Assembly (NCBI RefSeq): GCF_000208745.1
Contig: NC_030859.1
Coordinates: 18,281,049-18,345,048, forward strand
Reading direction: 5' to 3'
DNA: 64,000 bases
DNA from: Theobroma cacao
Lineage: Eukaryota; Streptophyta; Magnoliopsida; Malvales; Malvaceae
Notes under the pieces: model-generated
Databases searched by the model: none
What the model saw: only the letters and a program-made list of their open reading frames with translations
Told to the model about the DNA's origin: nothing
Part shown: positions 23,363-34,507 of the stretch, piece by piece
How the letters are laid out: every line of letters starts with the position of its first letter
Position numbering within the stretch: the first letter of the stretch is position 1
Made by a program: the position numbers and the translations under genes

Positions 23363-23790
23363 CACCTATTGGAGAAAATGTTGTAATCTTATTTTATTAC
23401 ATATAAATGTGTGTTTATCACAAAGTAACAACAAAAATAAAGAATATAGGGATGACAGGGAAGGTTTTTTTTTTTTTTTTTTAGAGAAGGAAATTTGAAC
23501 TCTATTCCTTAAGTAGAGAATTATATATTAACTAATGAGTTAAATGTTCGAGTGTGAGATGAAAAAAAAAGTTGAAATTAAAGCCTACCTTGACAATTCT
23601 CTTTTTGACAAACCAAAAATCTCCAACATCTATGAGAATCAAATCCAAAGACAAACCAAAATGTACCACGTCTATGAGAATCAAATCCAAAGGCCAATAT
23701 ATTGGATTTAATTAATAACATGAGCACAATGTTGTTATAAGTATCTACATAATGCAGATGTGCGACCAAGCCAAAGGTTTCTTCTATACA
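23363..23790 (-). pseudogene. Ghost unit: both flanks of the eight-cysteine gene, coding part missing
   Basis: 23363-23470 aligns with the 3' flank of the array genes ('TCTTATTTTATTA', 'AAAGAATA.AGGGATGA'). About 23610-23790 aligns with their 5' flank ('AAATCAAATCCAAAGGCCAATATATTGG', shown here in two overlapping parts in other copies, then 'TAATTAATAACATGAGCAC'). Between them lie only a T-run and a SINE-like scrap (23463-23560) where about 600 bases of coding sequence should be. The 5' flank is itself partly doubled: 'TATGAGAATCAAATCCAAA' occurs twice 43 bases apart. Confidence 0.6.
23463..23560 (-). mobile_element. SINE-like scrap with poly-T/A tail
   Basis: A long T-run (23465-23482) is followed by 'AGAGAAGGAAATTTGAACTC' and 'CTTAAGTAGAGAATTA'. 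Read on the minus strand, this is an RNA-polymerase-III-type box B-like 'GAGTTCAAATTTC' next to a poly-A tail. A related piece lies at 54688-54800. The match is weak but the layout is the same in both. Confidence 0.4.
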
Positions 23791-24223
23791 TATATTTTGC
23801 ATAAAAAATCAATTATATGTTTAACCAATATTATTAGTTAGACTTTAATTTTTATTCAATTCTTTATATGAGATATCAGCTAATATACGTTTTCCTTATA
23901 AAAAACATTACACTTCTTAAGCAATTATCTTATTTTTTATTTGAATTTGGCATAATAAACTTTTATCAAAAGGTTCTATTTACTATCTCGACCATTTTCA
24001 TGCAATTGCCTTACTTTTTCTACTTGAAATTTTGCAAGTGGTAGATGTGTATTACTTTTATCTCAGCCCTTCAAAGTTGAAATCTTGACTTCTCCCTGAT
24101 CATAGAGTAATGGTGTAATTTACTTTACCACTTGCATATGCTGATATTCATAGATGTTAGCATCCCCTTGTAAGTATAATTCTATGTCTGATTTCAACAA
24201 TATAATTTTGAGCTTAAGATTAA

Positions 24224-24430
24224 GGGTGAGCAATCGATTAAGAAGGTTAAATCATTCAAAAAAATTCTAGTAACTGACTTTCTTAAGAGATTTAATCGAA
24301 TTGATTGACTTTGACCTTTAATTGACTTAATCAATTAATCGAATTTAGTCAATTAATTCTATTTTAACTGACTTAATTCTATTTTTTTAACTTTTAAAAT
24401 TTTAACCGATCAACTTTGGCGCTTAATATA
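24224..24430. mobile_element. Truncated hAT-like element end
   Basis: It begins AAGGGTGAGCAATCGATTAA directly after '..AAGATT', the same entry as the elements at 34788 and 38178, and then shows the same TTAATCGATTAA-type internal repeats. The right end is missing. A related truncated copy starts near 30675. Confidence 0.5.
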
Positions 24431-24734
24431 TATATATATGATATCTAAGGGATTGGCTACAAAATGTGGAGGTACAACCTCTTTATTTAACCTTCTATTT
24501 ACTAGACCATTTTACCTTATGCTTATTACACCATTAACCGTTAAATGCTTAAATGCTTCTTAATTTAGCTGAAATGCTTTCTTGCTTCATGTAGTGGTAG
24601 CATTCATGATGAGATATTTATGCTTGCATTTATTGGGAGATTACTTTATTAAGTATAGCTAACAAAGTGGCAACTTACTGTCTCTAATTGGTATTTTATT
24701 CTAACTAAATGAATCTGATTGTTCAGTACAGTTG

Positions 24735-25420
24735 AATAATACAACTCAAGTCATATGGGAGATCAGGTTGAAAAAATGGGAAATTAGGAAACCCCAAGGT
24801 CGGCAAATGACGTATACCCAACAACCTCGCTAAAACAGGTGTTCAGACGTGGTGGAACTCTTTGGGCCTTGAATCCTGGCATTAATTCTGAGAAAACTTG
24901 TTTGTGAGGGGATATGTGTATGACTGTTTGATCGATCCTGCTGGTTGTTTCTTCTTATGTTTTTATGCTTATTCTGGGGGCTGTACAGGTTGTTTAATGC
25001 AGGTTTTTTTCATGGCAGGGTCACTCTTGGCTTGCGGTTGAGAGGTCATTCTGCCTCAAGCTCAGTGGGGGCTGTATATGTGATTTTTTGTGGAGTGCCA
25101 AGGGTGATGTGAAGCTGCACTGCAGGTTCTGGGTTAGCGTTTTTTGACTTCTTTCGTCATATCTCAGTGGCGTTATATTCTTGTTCTGTTGAGTGGATAG
25201 AATGCCTTCTTTTGTACAGCTCTGACTTGGCTTAGGATTTGGTTGTCCGGTGATGATGCCCCCCACATCAAGAGGTGCTCTTCTTTTGTTTTTCTATGGT
25301 CTCCTTGGTGGATGTTGTCCTCATGATCCCTTAGACAACCGAGATCCTTCTACTGTAACGGCCACTCTCTCTTGTTTTGTAAGGGGTATACTGTATTCTG
25401 ATTGAAAAAATTCCTTTATG
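24735..25420. other. GC-richer insert, perhaps a LINE 3' fragment; no gene
   Basis: Composition rises relative to both flanks, and the sequence has no counterpart in the other array units. It ends 'GTATTCTGATTGAAAAAATT', reminiscent of a retroposon tail. The 81-codon minus frame inside it (25021-25266) has no recognisable domain. Confidence 0.35.
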
Positions 25421-25715
25421 CAATGAAGTCATTTCAAAAGAGTAACAATATTGCAGGCACACAAGTATTAGAGAAAATACTGTTATCTTATTTTATTAGG
25501 TAGAAATGTATTCTTATCACAAGGTAATAACAAGAATAAAGAATACAAGGGATGAAAGGGAATGTTGAAAAGCCTTCATTGACAAACCTGCAGCAATACA
25601 AAGACTTCTTAGGAAATGAATTGGGGGATACATCTAAAAACACACAATCCAAATATCAAGACAAATTGAAAAAAAATAAAAAAAGAAAGAATGTTCCAAC
25701 ATTGTTGAAGAACAA

Positions 25716-26311
25716 TCATGGGTTGCACTGATAGTCAGAAGAGACCTCCCTTCCACAATTATTGAGTAAGACGCTCAATGAAATTGGAAGATCGAGGTTA
25801 ATCCCTAGGACACTGGCTTTGATGGCAGTGCAAAGGCAAGCAGCAGCTTCAAGATCAGCCAAGCCTTGAATGAGGGAGCAGCATGGTTTGGCTGGCACGT
25901 CACCAACCTGAGCCTTCACCAAACCATTCAGCAGATTAGCACAGACACCCAGGTTCAGGGAATTACAAGTGGACTTGCCCTGACGGTTGAGGGCACCAAG
26001 GATCATGGCTGCTGCTGGAAGGATAACAACTGGTTTCTCCGAATTTGCTGTGGAATCTTTTGAATTATCATTGGAGTTATCTCCACTTTCATTTGATAAA
26101 CCATTGAAGTTTATCAATACCTTACCATTTGATGAATCGCCGTTTAATAAATCATGCAAAATTTCTCCAACTTTGTTTGATGAATCGTGAGAGTTGGTTT
26201 TAGCATCGTTATCCGATGGGTAATCAATATTGCGAGAGCTGCGGAAAAAGCCAAGAACAGAAGGTTGAACGAGAGAAATAGAGCAGTTGATGCTATGACC
26301 TTTAAAGCCAT
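25716..26311 (-). pseudogene. Eight-cysteine (hydrophobic seed/HyPRP-type) protein, array copy 1, frameshifted
   Basis: The conserved start ATG is at 26309-26311, in the same context as the other copies (GAGATATGGC), and is followed by a signal peptide (ATG to 'LLFLAFS'). At about 26241 the copy reads GAGAGCTGCGG where copies 2, 3 and 4 read GAGAGCTGACGG. This one-base loss shifts the frame right after the signal peptide and ends in a short foreign tail. Beyond the shift the mature region is open to 'YQCNP' and keeps all eight cysteines, so decay is recent. The 200-codon open frame that runs through this locus starts at a TTG codon, not an ATG, and would have no signal peptide. It diverges from the others (for example 'VPAKPCC', 'EAAACLC'). 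A sequencing error in this one base would restore an intact gene. Confidence 0.75.
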
Positions 26312-26536
26312 ATCTCAAACAAAAAGATCGATTGAGTGGTTCTAGAAATTATATGGATTGTTTGTTTAGAGAGAAAATTTGGTCATCAATGAGTGAGCAA
26401 ACGGTTGTATAGAAGAGAGATTACCAACTTTAAGAAATCTTTAAAACTTGAAAACAAGACCCATGCGATCACATTAATTGGAGAATTTTTATGTAATGTT
26501 TGGTTGGCAACTCTCCTATAGACAAACCAAAAATCT

Positions 26537-26544
26537 CCCACGTC
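26537..26544 (-). promoter_or_regulatory. ABRE/G-box-like GACGTGGG upstream of copy 1
   Basis: CCCACGTC on the plus strand is GACGTGGG on the gene strand, an ACGT-core element of the kind bound by bZIP factors. It lies about 230 bases upstream of the ATG and is kept at the matching place in copies 3, 4 and 5; copy 2 has GACGTGTG. Function is inferred from conservation and motif only. Confidence 0.45.
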
Positions 26545-26639
26545 CATGACTATGAGAATCAAATCCAAAGGCCAATATATTCTATCTAATTAATAACATG
26601 AGCAAAACGTTGTTGTAAGTATATCTCAGATGATGGTAT

Positions 26640-27495
26640 CAACTAGCCAATAACCCGTGGTTACCCTCAAAATGATAACAGGAAAATAGGTAGGTGCAGC
26701 AGGAGGTAGGCTGAGAGGTAATTACTAGCTAACGATACCCCAAGTTATCTTGACTTGAATAGTTGGAACCTTAATATAGCTGATAACGATATACCCCTTG
26801 GAAAGTATGGAATTAATCATTCTGTAGTTTACAAGAAAAGAGAACTTATATTCCAATCACACACGCCATTCCTTTTCAAGGTTGTTTCCTTTATTAAATT
26901 CCAACTTGTTTACTTAGCTAAACTAAATAAAGAAGTTGGAATTAAGCCACAAGTCACCCATTGCTCTATTCACATTCACTTGTGTTAAATAACAATACAT
27001 TTGTGGTTGTGATGAGGTGAAAATAAAGTGAAATTTGTTTGAAGAAGTAGGACTTTTGAATCTTCTTAGAGATAATTAATTCCTTTCATTTCACCTCATC
27101 AGACTTTTTGGTGCAGCAAAAGTAAATGAAAAGAATGATCTCACAAGAATAACTTATCGTACAATTACTCAATAGGTTCCCAAAACATATTATTTTAAAA
27201 TATTTTGTCAAATATAACAACATGTTCTTCTAAAATATTTTCCAAAACTTATCAAGCAAATTTCCTTTTACTTTCTTTTTATATAAGCATTATTTAAACT
27301 TGAGTGTTAACCCCTTAAATTAAGAATTTACCTTCTCAACTTATCAAAAAAATTATGGACACGATTTATTTCTAAGAAAATATATTAATTGATATATTTT
27401 GCATACAAAATCAATTATGAGTGCGAGGTGTCTTTTTCTTTTCTTCTTCTTTTATTTCTAATCACCCTCTTAGTTATACTTTAATTTTTATTCAA
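26640..27495. other. Spacer with unit-specific insertion; no gene
   Basis: About 26640-26970 has no match in the other units. From about 26970 the sequence matches 31490 onward ('CATTCACTTGTGTTAAATAA', 'GTGAAATTTGTTTGAAGAAG'). Confidence 0.4.
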
Positions 27496-27504
27496 TTCTT
27501 TATA

Positions 27505-27998
27505 AGCATAATAGCTAAAAAGTCTTAAACTATATTAAAAATTTTAAATAAATCTTTATTCTTTTATTATGTTCAATCCGAACCTCATACTTTTATTTTA
27601 GATTAAATAAGCATTTATGACTAACAATTTATTAACTGTTATTAGTTAAAAAGTCACTTATTATTATTATTTCATGTGACGTTAATGTGACATACTAACA
27701 TATCATAATAAATAATAATGATGTGGTATGCTGACGTGGCATGATTATATAACCACATGACATTTTCATCCTCCATGTTATTGTCACATCAAAGAAATAT
27801 CAATGTCATATCAACACCATATGAATATAAAATGACAAATGATATTTCGAATAATAGTAATTAGTCAAGCAGTTAGCAGTTATAAGGATCTATTTGATTT
27901 AAAAATAAAATAAAATGGTTTGATTGAACGCAATTGAAAAATAAGAATTTATTTGAATTTTTGTAAATAGTTAAGAGATTCTTTTAAAGTATGATGTC
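27505..27998. mobile_element. Mutator-like MITE, copy in the unit 1-2 spacer
   Basis: It is flanked by the perfect 9-bp direct repeat TTCTTTATA (27496-27504 and 27999-28007). Units at 23860, 30345, 34250 and 37845 show the unfilled site. The ends are imperfect inverted repeats (left 'TTTTAAATAAAT', right 'ATTTATTTGAATTTT'), and there is no coding frame. A 9-bp duplication is characteristic of Mutator-like elements. A second copy sits at 32008-32458. Confidence 0.75.
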
Positions 27999-28049
27999 TT
28001 CTTTATATGAGATATGAACTAATATACTTTTTATGCAATTACCTTACTT

Positions 28050-28780
28050 TCTTATTTGAATTTGGCATAATATATATTTATCAAAATAAAGGATTTCTAT
28101 TAACTATGTTTTACTCATCTTTTAATTATATTAAATATATATTATTTATATTTGAACCCTTCAAAATTGAAATCTTGACTTCTCCCTTGATCACAAAGTA
28201 ATGGTGTAATTTACTTTACCACTTGCGTATGCTTATATTCATATACGATAGCATCCCCTTGAAAACATATTCCTATGCTAAATTTCAGCAATATAATTTT
28301 GTGCTTGAGATTTTTCAAATGAACCATCATAAAATTTCTAATATATTTCACTTCAATTCTCCCTTTATATATATATGAATTCATTTACAAAAGATTTTCA
28401 TTTAGATTAAAAATTCATTTCTTTACATTTTTCATAGAAAGTCATTACAATGTGCTAAACAATTCATCATTGAACATTACCATCAGATCATCAGTCTCAA
28501 GAAAATATGATTTTTTGCTATGTATATATAAAATAGGTTCTAGCGAAGAACCAGTTTCTCGACATGCAAAGTGTCCACCAAATCCTCTTGCAAGCAATGA
28601 CTGCCGAAAGGGAAATTAGTTTTAATTTTTATCCCTTTGTAATTGCACTTTCTTCTGTATGGAAATATATAATAACCAAAATCACAAGGACAAGTACGAA
28701 CAATCAAAGAAAAACTAGAAATTAACATAAAATATTTCATTTACTGAGCCTTTTAGTGATCTCCAGGAACAAACACACAT
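28050..28780. other. Conserved array spacer; no gene
   Basis: It carries the spacer motifs found between all units ('CTTGACTTCTCCC', 'AGTAATGGTGTAATTTACTT', 'TGTGCTTGAGATT', 'CAAATGAACCATCATAAAA'). The TGTGCTTGAGATT-TTTCAAATG junction here is the empty site for the hAT-like insertions at 34788 and 38178. Confidence 0.5.
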
Positions 28781-29031
28781 GTTAAATAAGGCCTTTGGGT
28801 GTGATGCTCTAATTGATAGACTCCCTTTCATAGTTTCTTTACAATTTTATGTCATTGAATTGATACCTGAGGATTTAATTCTGTTCATGCAGGTTGCAGC
28901 ATATATAGGGCAAATTTCAAATAAATTTGCAGAGGGGATAACTATTTTGTTGAACAATTTTTTGATTTTATCAATAAAGATTAGGAAATAGGATAAATTA
29001 GAGGGTGGAAAATTATAACCAAGCCTATACA

Positions 29032-29035
<4 letters not shown>

Positions 29036-29080
<45 letters not shown>

Positions 29081-29086
29081 NNNNNN

Positions 29087-29136
<50 letters not shown>

Positions 29137-29140
29137 TATA
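29036..29140. repeat. (TA)n microsatellite with a 6-N assembly gap
   Basis: Alternating TA from 29036 to 29140 is interrupted by six N at 29081-29086. The gap size is a placeholder, so the true repeat length is unknown. Frames reading Ile-Tyr repeats across it are artefacts. Confidence 0.95.
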
Positions 29141-29354
29141 GTTTTTTTTATTACATAGAAATATAATCTTGATACAAAACAACTCAAGAATAAAGAAAAG
29201 AAGTGATGAAAGGGAAGGCTTCAATGAGTCAGCAGGGATACAAAGACTTCAAACGAAATCAATAGGGAACCCCAATAAACAATCAATCCAAATACCAAGA
29301 CAAACTGAAAGAGAAAAGAAAGGAAAGGAATGTGCAAACTTTGCTAAAGAACAA

Positions 29355-29954
29355 TCATGGGGTGCACTGGTAGTCAGAAGCGACCTCTCTTCCACAGTTA
29401 TTGAGTAAGACGCTCAACGAAATCGGAAGATCGAGTTTAATTATGCCTAGGACATTGGCTTTGATGGCAGTACAAAGGCAAACAGCAGCTTCAAGATCAG
29501 CCAAGCCTTGAATGAGGGAGCAGCATGGCTTGGTTGGCACATCACCAAGCTCTACCTTCACCAAACCATTCAGCAAATTAGCACAGACACCCAGGTTCAG
29601 GGGCTTACAAGTGGACTTGCCCTGCTGGTTGAGGGCACCAAGAACCATGGCTGCTGCTGCAAGGTTAACAACAGGATTTTCGGAATTTGTTGCGGAATCC
29701 TTTGAATTATTATTGGAATTATCTCCACGTCCATTTGATAAATCATCGAAGTTTATCAATCCCTTTCCATTTGATGAATCCCCATTTAATAAACCGTCTA
29801 AAATTTCTCCGACTCCACTTGATGAATCATGAGGGTTGATTGTAGCATCGTTATTCGATGGGTCATCAACATTGTGAGAGCTGACGGAAAAAGCCAAGAA
29901 GAGAAGGTTGAAGGAGAGAAATAGAGCGGTTGATGCTGTGACCTTTGAAGCCAT
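29355..29954 (-). CDS. Eight-cysteine (hydrophobic seed/HyPRP-type) secreted protein, array copy 2
   Basis: Single-exon 199-residue protein. Residues 1-25 form a signal peptide ('[13 protein letters not shown]'), so it should enter the secretory pathway. Residues about 28-95 are a low-complexity Asn/Ser/Asp/Gly linker. The C-terminal domain, about 97-199, has the eight-cysteine pattern of the hydrophobic seed protein/LTP superfamily: C..'PLNLGVC'..'KPCC'..'AVCLC'..'NNCG'..'YQC'. That fold makes four disulfides around a hydrophobic pocket, and family members are cell-wall or extracellular proteins linked to development and stress. Classic HyPRPs have a proline-rich linker; this one does not. 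It has one extra Ile ('LGIIKLDLP') relative to copies 3 and 4. Its promoter lacks the TATA box seen in copies 3 and 4. Ligand unknown. Confidence 0.88.
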   Translation of the reverse strand: MASKVTASTALFLSFNLLFLAFSVSSHNVDDPSNNDATINPHDSSSGVGEILDGLLNGDSSNGKGLINFDDLSNGRGDNSNNNSKDSATNSENPVVNLAAAAMVLGALNQQGKSTCKPLNLGVCANLLNGLVKVELGDVPTKPCCSLIQGLADLEAAVCLCTAIKANVLGIIKLDLPISLSVLLNNCGREVASDYQCTP

Positions 29955-30171
29955 ATCTCAAACGAAAAGAGAGATTGAGTGGTTCTTGAAAGAAGGATTG
30001 CTTGTTTAGAGAGAAAATTTGGTTAATGATGATGAAGGTGGTCAAGTGAGCAAAGGGTTTTAAAGAAGAGAGATGCTGACTTCAAAACTAGAAAATGAGA
30101 CCCACGCAGTCACATTAATTGGAGAATTTTTCCATGAAATGTTTGGTGGCAAACCAAAAATCTCACACGTC

Positions 30172-31998
30172 TCTGAGAATCAGATACAAAGGCCAATATA
30201 CTGGATTTCATTAATAACATGAGCACAACGTGTTATAAGTATCTAAATAATGCAGATGTGAGATCAAGCCAAAAATTTCTTCTATACATGTGTTTTCCAT
30301 ACAAAATCAATTATTAGTTAGAGTTAAATGTTTATTCAATTCTTTATGTGAGATATGAGCTAATATATTTTTTACTTATAAAAAACCGTTACACTTTTTA
30401 TGCAATTACCTCATTTTTTTTATTTGAATTTGGCATAATATAATTTTATCAAAAGGTTCTATTTACTATTTTTTACTCATCTTTTAATTATATTAAATAT
30501 ATATTATTTCTATCTCGATCCTTCAAAGTTGAAACCCTGACATGTTCCTTGGTCACGAAATAATGGTGTAATTTTCTTTACAGCTTGCATATGCTAATAT
30601 TCATATTTGGTAGCATTTCCTTGAAAACATATTCCTATGCTCGATTTCTGCAATATAATTTTGTGCTTGAGATTAGAGGTAAGCTACCGGTTAAACCGAT
30701 CACGAATTCTATTAATGGAATTAATCAATTTTCTTAAGGGATCTAATCGAACCAATTGACTTCGACTCTTAATTGACTTAACTAATTAACAGATTTTAAT
30801 CGGTTAATTTAGTTTTAACTGACTTAATCGAATTTTCATTACCTTTTAAATTTTTTTTAAGTTTTCAATTTACTTAATAAATAATTTTGGAATATTATTT
30901 CTATTATATTTTTTATGGTTAATAAAAGCTTTTTTTGGGAAAATTTTGAAAAATTTGTGTTGATATTAAAATAAAAGGAATACAAAGCATTTCCACATTA
31001 AAATAAAATGAATCAGTGACATAAGTTTTTTACAGAATAAAATAGAATTTATGCCACTGCCAAATTCAATCAACATGATTTTCAAATATATCTCTAAGCT
31101 TAAAATGACAATGGCTATCGATTTTGTATCTACTTCAAATAAAAAAAGAAAAAGAAGTAGTAAATGAAATAGGATTTTTTTTAAAAGAGATTATTATAGA
31201 AGTTATTAAATTATCTAATTATAAATCTTATTTGGTGTATTGATTTAAAATCTTAATTTTTAACATAAGATTAAAATTATCTTAATGAAGATTGTAGTGA
31301 ACTTAGTTTAATAAACAGTGAGACAATAAGAATTGGATAAATAGTTTTTAATTAAATAATTACTCATTTAAATTTTACGTAATTACATATTTTGTAATTT
31401 TTGTAAATGATATGTTCAAATGAAGTATACTTTTTTTGAAAAGTATAAGGTGTTCAAATAAAACAAATTGATCAGCAAAAAAATCTTTCACATTCACTTG
31501 TGTTAAATAATAAGATACATTTGCAGTTGTGATGAGATGAAAATAAAGTGAAATTTGTTTGAAGAAGCATAGGACTTTTGAATCTTCTAAAAGATAATTA
31601 ATTCCTTTCATTTCACCTCATCAAAATTTTTGGTGCAGCAAAAGTAAATGAAAAGAATTATCTCAGAAGAATAACTGATCATGCATTTAGTCAATAGGTT
31701 CCCATAACATATTCTTTTAAAATATTTCGCCAAATATAATAACATGTTCTTTCAAAATATTTTCCAAAATTTATCAAGCAAATTTCTTTTTACTTTCTTT
31801 TTTTATAAGCATTATTTAAACTTGATTTTTAACACCTTAAGTTATGCATTTACCTTCTCAACTTATCAAATAAATTATTGAAACTAGTTATTTCCAAGAA
31901 AATATATTAATTGATATATTTTGCATACAAAATCAATTATGGATGCAAGTGTCCTTTTCTAATCTTCTCCTTTTATCTAGACTTTAATTTTTATTCAA
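30172..31998. other. Array spacer with truncated hAT-like end; no gene
   Basis: Usual spacer motifs run to about 30670, then a truncated hAT-like start (GAGGTAAGCTACCGGTTAAA at about 30675). From about 31490 the sequence repeats that of 26970 onward, the start of a larger segmental duplication. Confidence 0.5.
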
Positions 31999-32007
31999 TT
32001 CTTTATA

Positions 32008-32458
32008 GGTAAAATACTTTAAAAAAACTTAAAATATATTAAAAAATTTAAATAAGTCATAATATTTTTACCAAGTGACATTCATTAACCATTATTATAC
32101 TTTTACTTTAGATCAAGTAAGTTTTTTTGACTAATTAACGTTTTATTAATTATTGTTAATCACAATGTCAATCAATTGCCATTGTTTTATTATGTGACGT
32201 TGTCATAGTGGATGATGGTATAGCATATTGACATAGTACGATAATATAATCACGTGATATTTTTATTTTTTACGTTAGTGGCACATTAGTGTCATGTCAA
32301 TGTCATATAAGTATAAAATAATAAGAGACACTTTGATTAATGACAATTAACCAATTTTTAATTAGAAGGGTCCATTTAGTTTAATATAAAAGTAAAATTG
32401 TTTGATTAAACATATGAACTTTCTTAAATAGTTCAAAAGTTTTTTAAAACATTATGCC
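32008..32458. mobile_element. Mutator-like MITE, copy in the unit 2-3 spacer
   Basis: The same 9-bp duplication TTCTTTATA flanks it (31999-32007 and 32459-32467), at the same position as in the spacer element 27505-27998. The two inserts share internal sequence, so a single insertion was carried along by the segmental duplication; it did not arrive twice. Confidence 0.75.
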
Positions 32459-32467
32459 TTCTTTATA

Positions 32468-33251
32468 TTAGATATGAGCTAATATACTTTTTACTTATAA
32501 AAACCATTACACTTTTTATGCAATTACCTTACTTTCTTATTTGAATTTGGCATAGTATATTTTTTATCAAAATTAAAGATTCTATTTACTAATTTTTACT
32601 TATCTTTTAATTATATTAAATATATATTATTTATTATTTCCAACCTTCAAAGCGCAATCTTGACTTCTCCCTTGCTCACCAAGTAATGGTGTAATTTACT
32701 TTACTACATTCATATACTTATATTCATATATGGTGGTATCCCCTTGAAAATATATTTCTATGCTCCATTTCAGCGATATAATTTTGTGCTTGAGATTGTT
32801 CAAATGAACCATCATAAAAATTTCTAATATGTTTCACTTCAATTCTCTTTTTATATATATGAATTCCCTTACAAAAGATTTTCATTCAGATTAAACAATC
32901 ATTTCTTTACATTTCATAGAAAGTCATTGCAATGTGTCAAACAATTCATCATTGAACATTACCAACTGATCATCAGTCTCAAGAAAATATGATTGCCGAA
33001 AGGGAAATTTGCAAAGAACCAATTTCTCTATTTATAAAGTGTCCACCAAATTCTCTTGCAAGCAATGACTGCCGAAAGAGAAGAAGAACGAATAGAAGTG
33101 CTGAAAGAGAAGGCTTCACCAAGTCAGCAGTGATACAAAGCCTTCCTATGAAATGAACTGGAGAACCCCCAATAACCAATCAATTCGAATATCAAGGCAA
33201 ATTGAAAGAGAAAAGAAAGGAAAAGAATGTTCAAACTTTGTTGAAGAACAA
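32468..33251. other. Array spacer and 3' flank of copy 3; no gene
   Basis: It matches 28008-28780 closely. The part from about 33090 is the conserved 3' flank with 'AATTGAAAGAGAAAAGAAAG' before the stop codon. Confidence 0.5.
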
Positions 33252-33848
33252 TCACGGGGTGCACTGGTAGTCAGAAGAGACCTCTCTTCCACAGTTATTC
33301 AGTAAGACGCTCAATGAAATTGGAAGATCGAGTTTAATGCCTAGGACATTGGCTTTGATGGCAGTGCAAAGGCAAACAGCAGCTTCAATATCAGCCAAGC
33401 CTTGAATGAGGGAGCAGCATGGCTTGGTTGGTACATCACCAAGCTCAACCTTCACCAAACCATTCAGCAAATTAGCACAGACACCCAGGTTCAGGGGCTT
33501 ACAAGTGGACTTGCCCTGCTGGTTGAGGGCACCAAGAACCATGGCTGCTGCTGCAAGGTTAACAACAGGATTTTCGGAATTTGTTGCAGAATTCTTTGAA
33601 TTATCATTGGAATTATCTCCACTTCCATTTGATAGCTCATCGAAGTTTACCAATCCTTTCCCGTTTGATGAATCCCCGTTTAATAAATCATGCAAAACTT
33701 TTCCGACTCCATTTGATGAATCATGGGGGTTGATTTTACCATCATTATCGGATGGGTAATCAACATTGTGAGAGCTGACGCAAAAAGCCAAGAAGAGAAG
33801 GTTGAAGGAGAGAAATAGAACGGTTGATGCTGAGACCTTAGAAGCCAT
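33252..33848 (-). CDS. Eight-cysteine (hydrophobic seed/HyPRP-type) secreted protein, array copy 3
   Basis: Single-exon 198-residue protein with ATG at 33846-33848. It has a signal peptide (about 1-25, ending 'LAFCVSSH'; note Cys in place of Ser at about residue 23), an Asn/Ser/Asp/Gly-rich linker (about 28-95) and an eight-cysteine domain at 116-196 with all cysteines placed as in copy 4. Secreted, probably apoplastic or wall-associated by family analogy. It differs from copy 4 at only a few residues, so the two are the youngest pair. It has a clear TATA box 79 bases upstream of the ATG and a GACGTGGG element further up, so it is a good candidate for an expressed copy. Confidence 0.9.
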   Translation of the reverse strand: MASKVSASTVLFLSFNLLFLAFCVSSHNVDYPSDNDGKINPHDSSNGVGKVLHDLLNGDSSNGKGLVNFDELSNGSGDNSNDNSKNSATNSENPVVNLAAAAMVLGALNQQGKSTCKPLNLGVCANLLNGLVKVELGDVPTKPCCSLIQGLADIEAAVCLCTAIKANVLGIKLDLPISLSVLLNNCGREVSSDYQCTP

Positions 33849-33926
33849 ATCTCAAACGAATAGAGTGATTGAGTGGTTCTTGAAATATTGGTTAATGATG
33901 ATGAAGCTGGCGAAGTAAGCAAAGGG

Positions 33927-33935
33927 TTATATATA
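33927..33935 (-). promoter_or_regulatory. TATA box of copy 3 (TATATATAA)
   Basis: TTATATATA on the plus strand reads TATATATAA on the gene strand, 79 bases upstream of the ATG, and is identical in copy 4 at the same spacing. The matching place in copy 2 reads CTTTAAAACC, in copy 1 TCTATACAACC, and in copy 5 GCATACTTAACC. Confidence 0.65.
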
Positions 33936-34056
33936 CAAGAGAGATACTAACTTTAAGAATAATTAAAACTTGAAAATGAGACCCACGCAGTCACATTGGA
34001 GAATTCCCTATGCTGTCTTTGGTTGGCAGTTCTCCTTAGAGACAAACCAAAGATCT

Positions 34057-34064
34057 CCCACGTC
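34057..34064 (-). promoter_or_regulatory. ABRE/G-box-like GACGTGGG upstream of copy 3
   Basis: Conserved ACGT-core motif about 210 bases upstream of the ATG, shared with copies 1, 4 and 5. It suggests bZIP or ABA/stress-type control, by motif inference only. Confidence 0.45.
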
Positions 34065-34507
34065 TATGAGAATCGAAACCAAAGGCAAATATATTGGATT
34101 TAATTAATAACATGAGCACAACGTTGCCATGAGTATCTACATAATGCAGATGTGTGACCAAGCCAAAGGTTTCAATTCTGTACATATATTTTGCATACAA
34201 AATCAATTATATGTTTAAGTAAAATTATTAGTTGGACTTTAATTTTTATTTAATTCTTTATAGGAGATATGAGCTAATATACATATAACTTATTAAAAAT
34301 ATTGCACTTTTTTCGCAATTACCTTTCTTTTTTTTTTATATGAATTCGGCACAATATAGTTTTCTCAAAAGGTTCTATCTACTATTTTTTTACTAATCTT
34401 TTAATAATATTATATATATTATTTTTATCTCAACCCTTCATAATTGAAATCTAATTGACTTCTCCCTGGTCACGAAGTAATGGTGTAATTTCCTTTACCA
34501 CTTGCAT

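Noticed and set aside
28847..29224. 125- and 68-codon minus frames reading Ile-Tyr repeats
   Set aside because: They are translations of the TA microsatellite through the N gap.
33406..33759. Plus-strand frame of 117 codons (also at 29512 and 36891) repeated in each array unit
   Set aside because: It is the exact antisense of the conserved eight-cysteine genes; openness follows from their codon bias.
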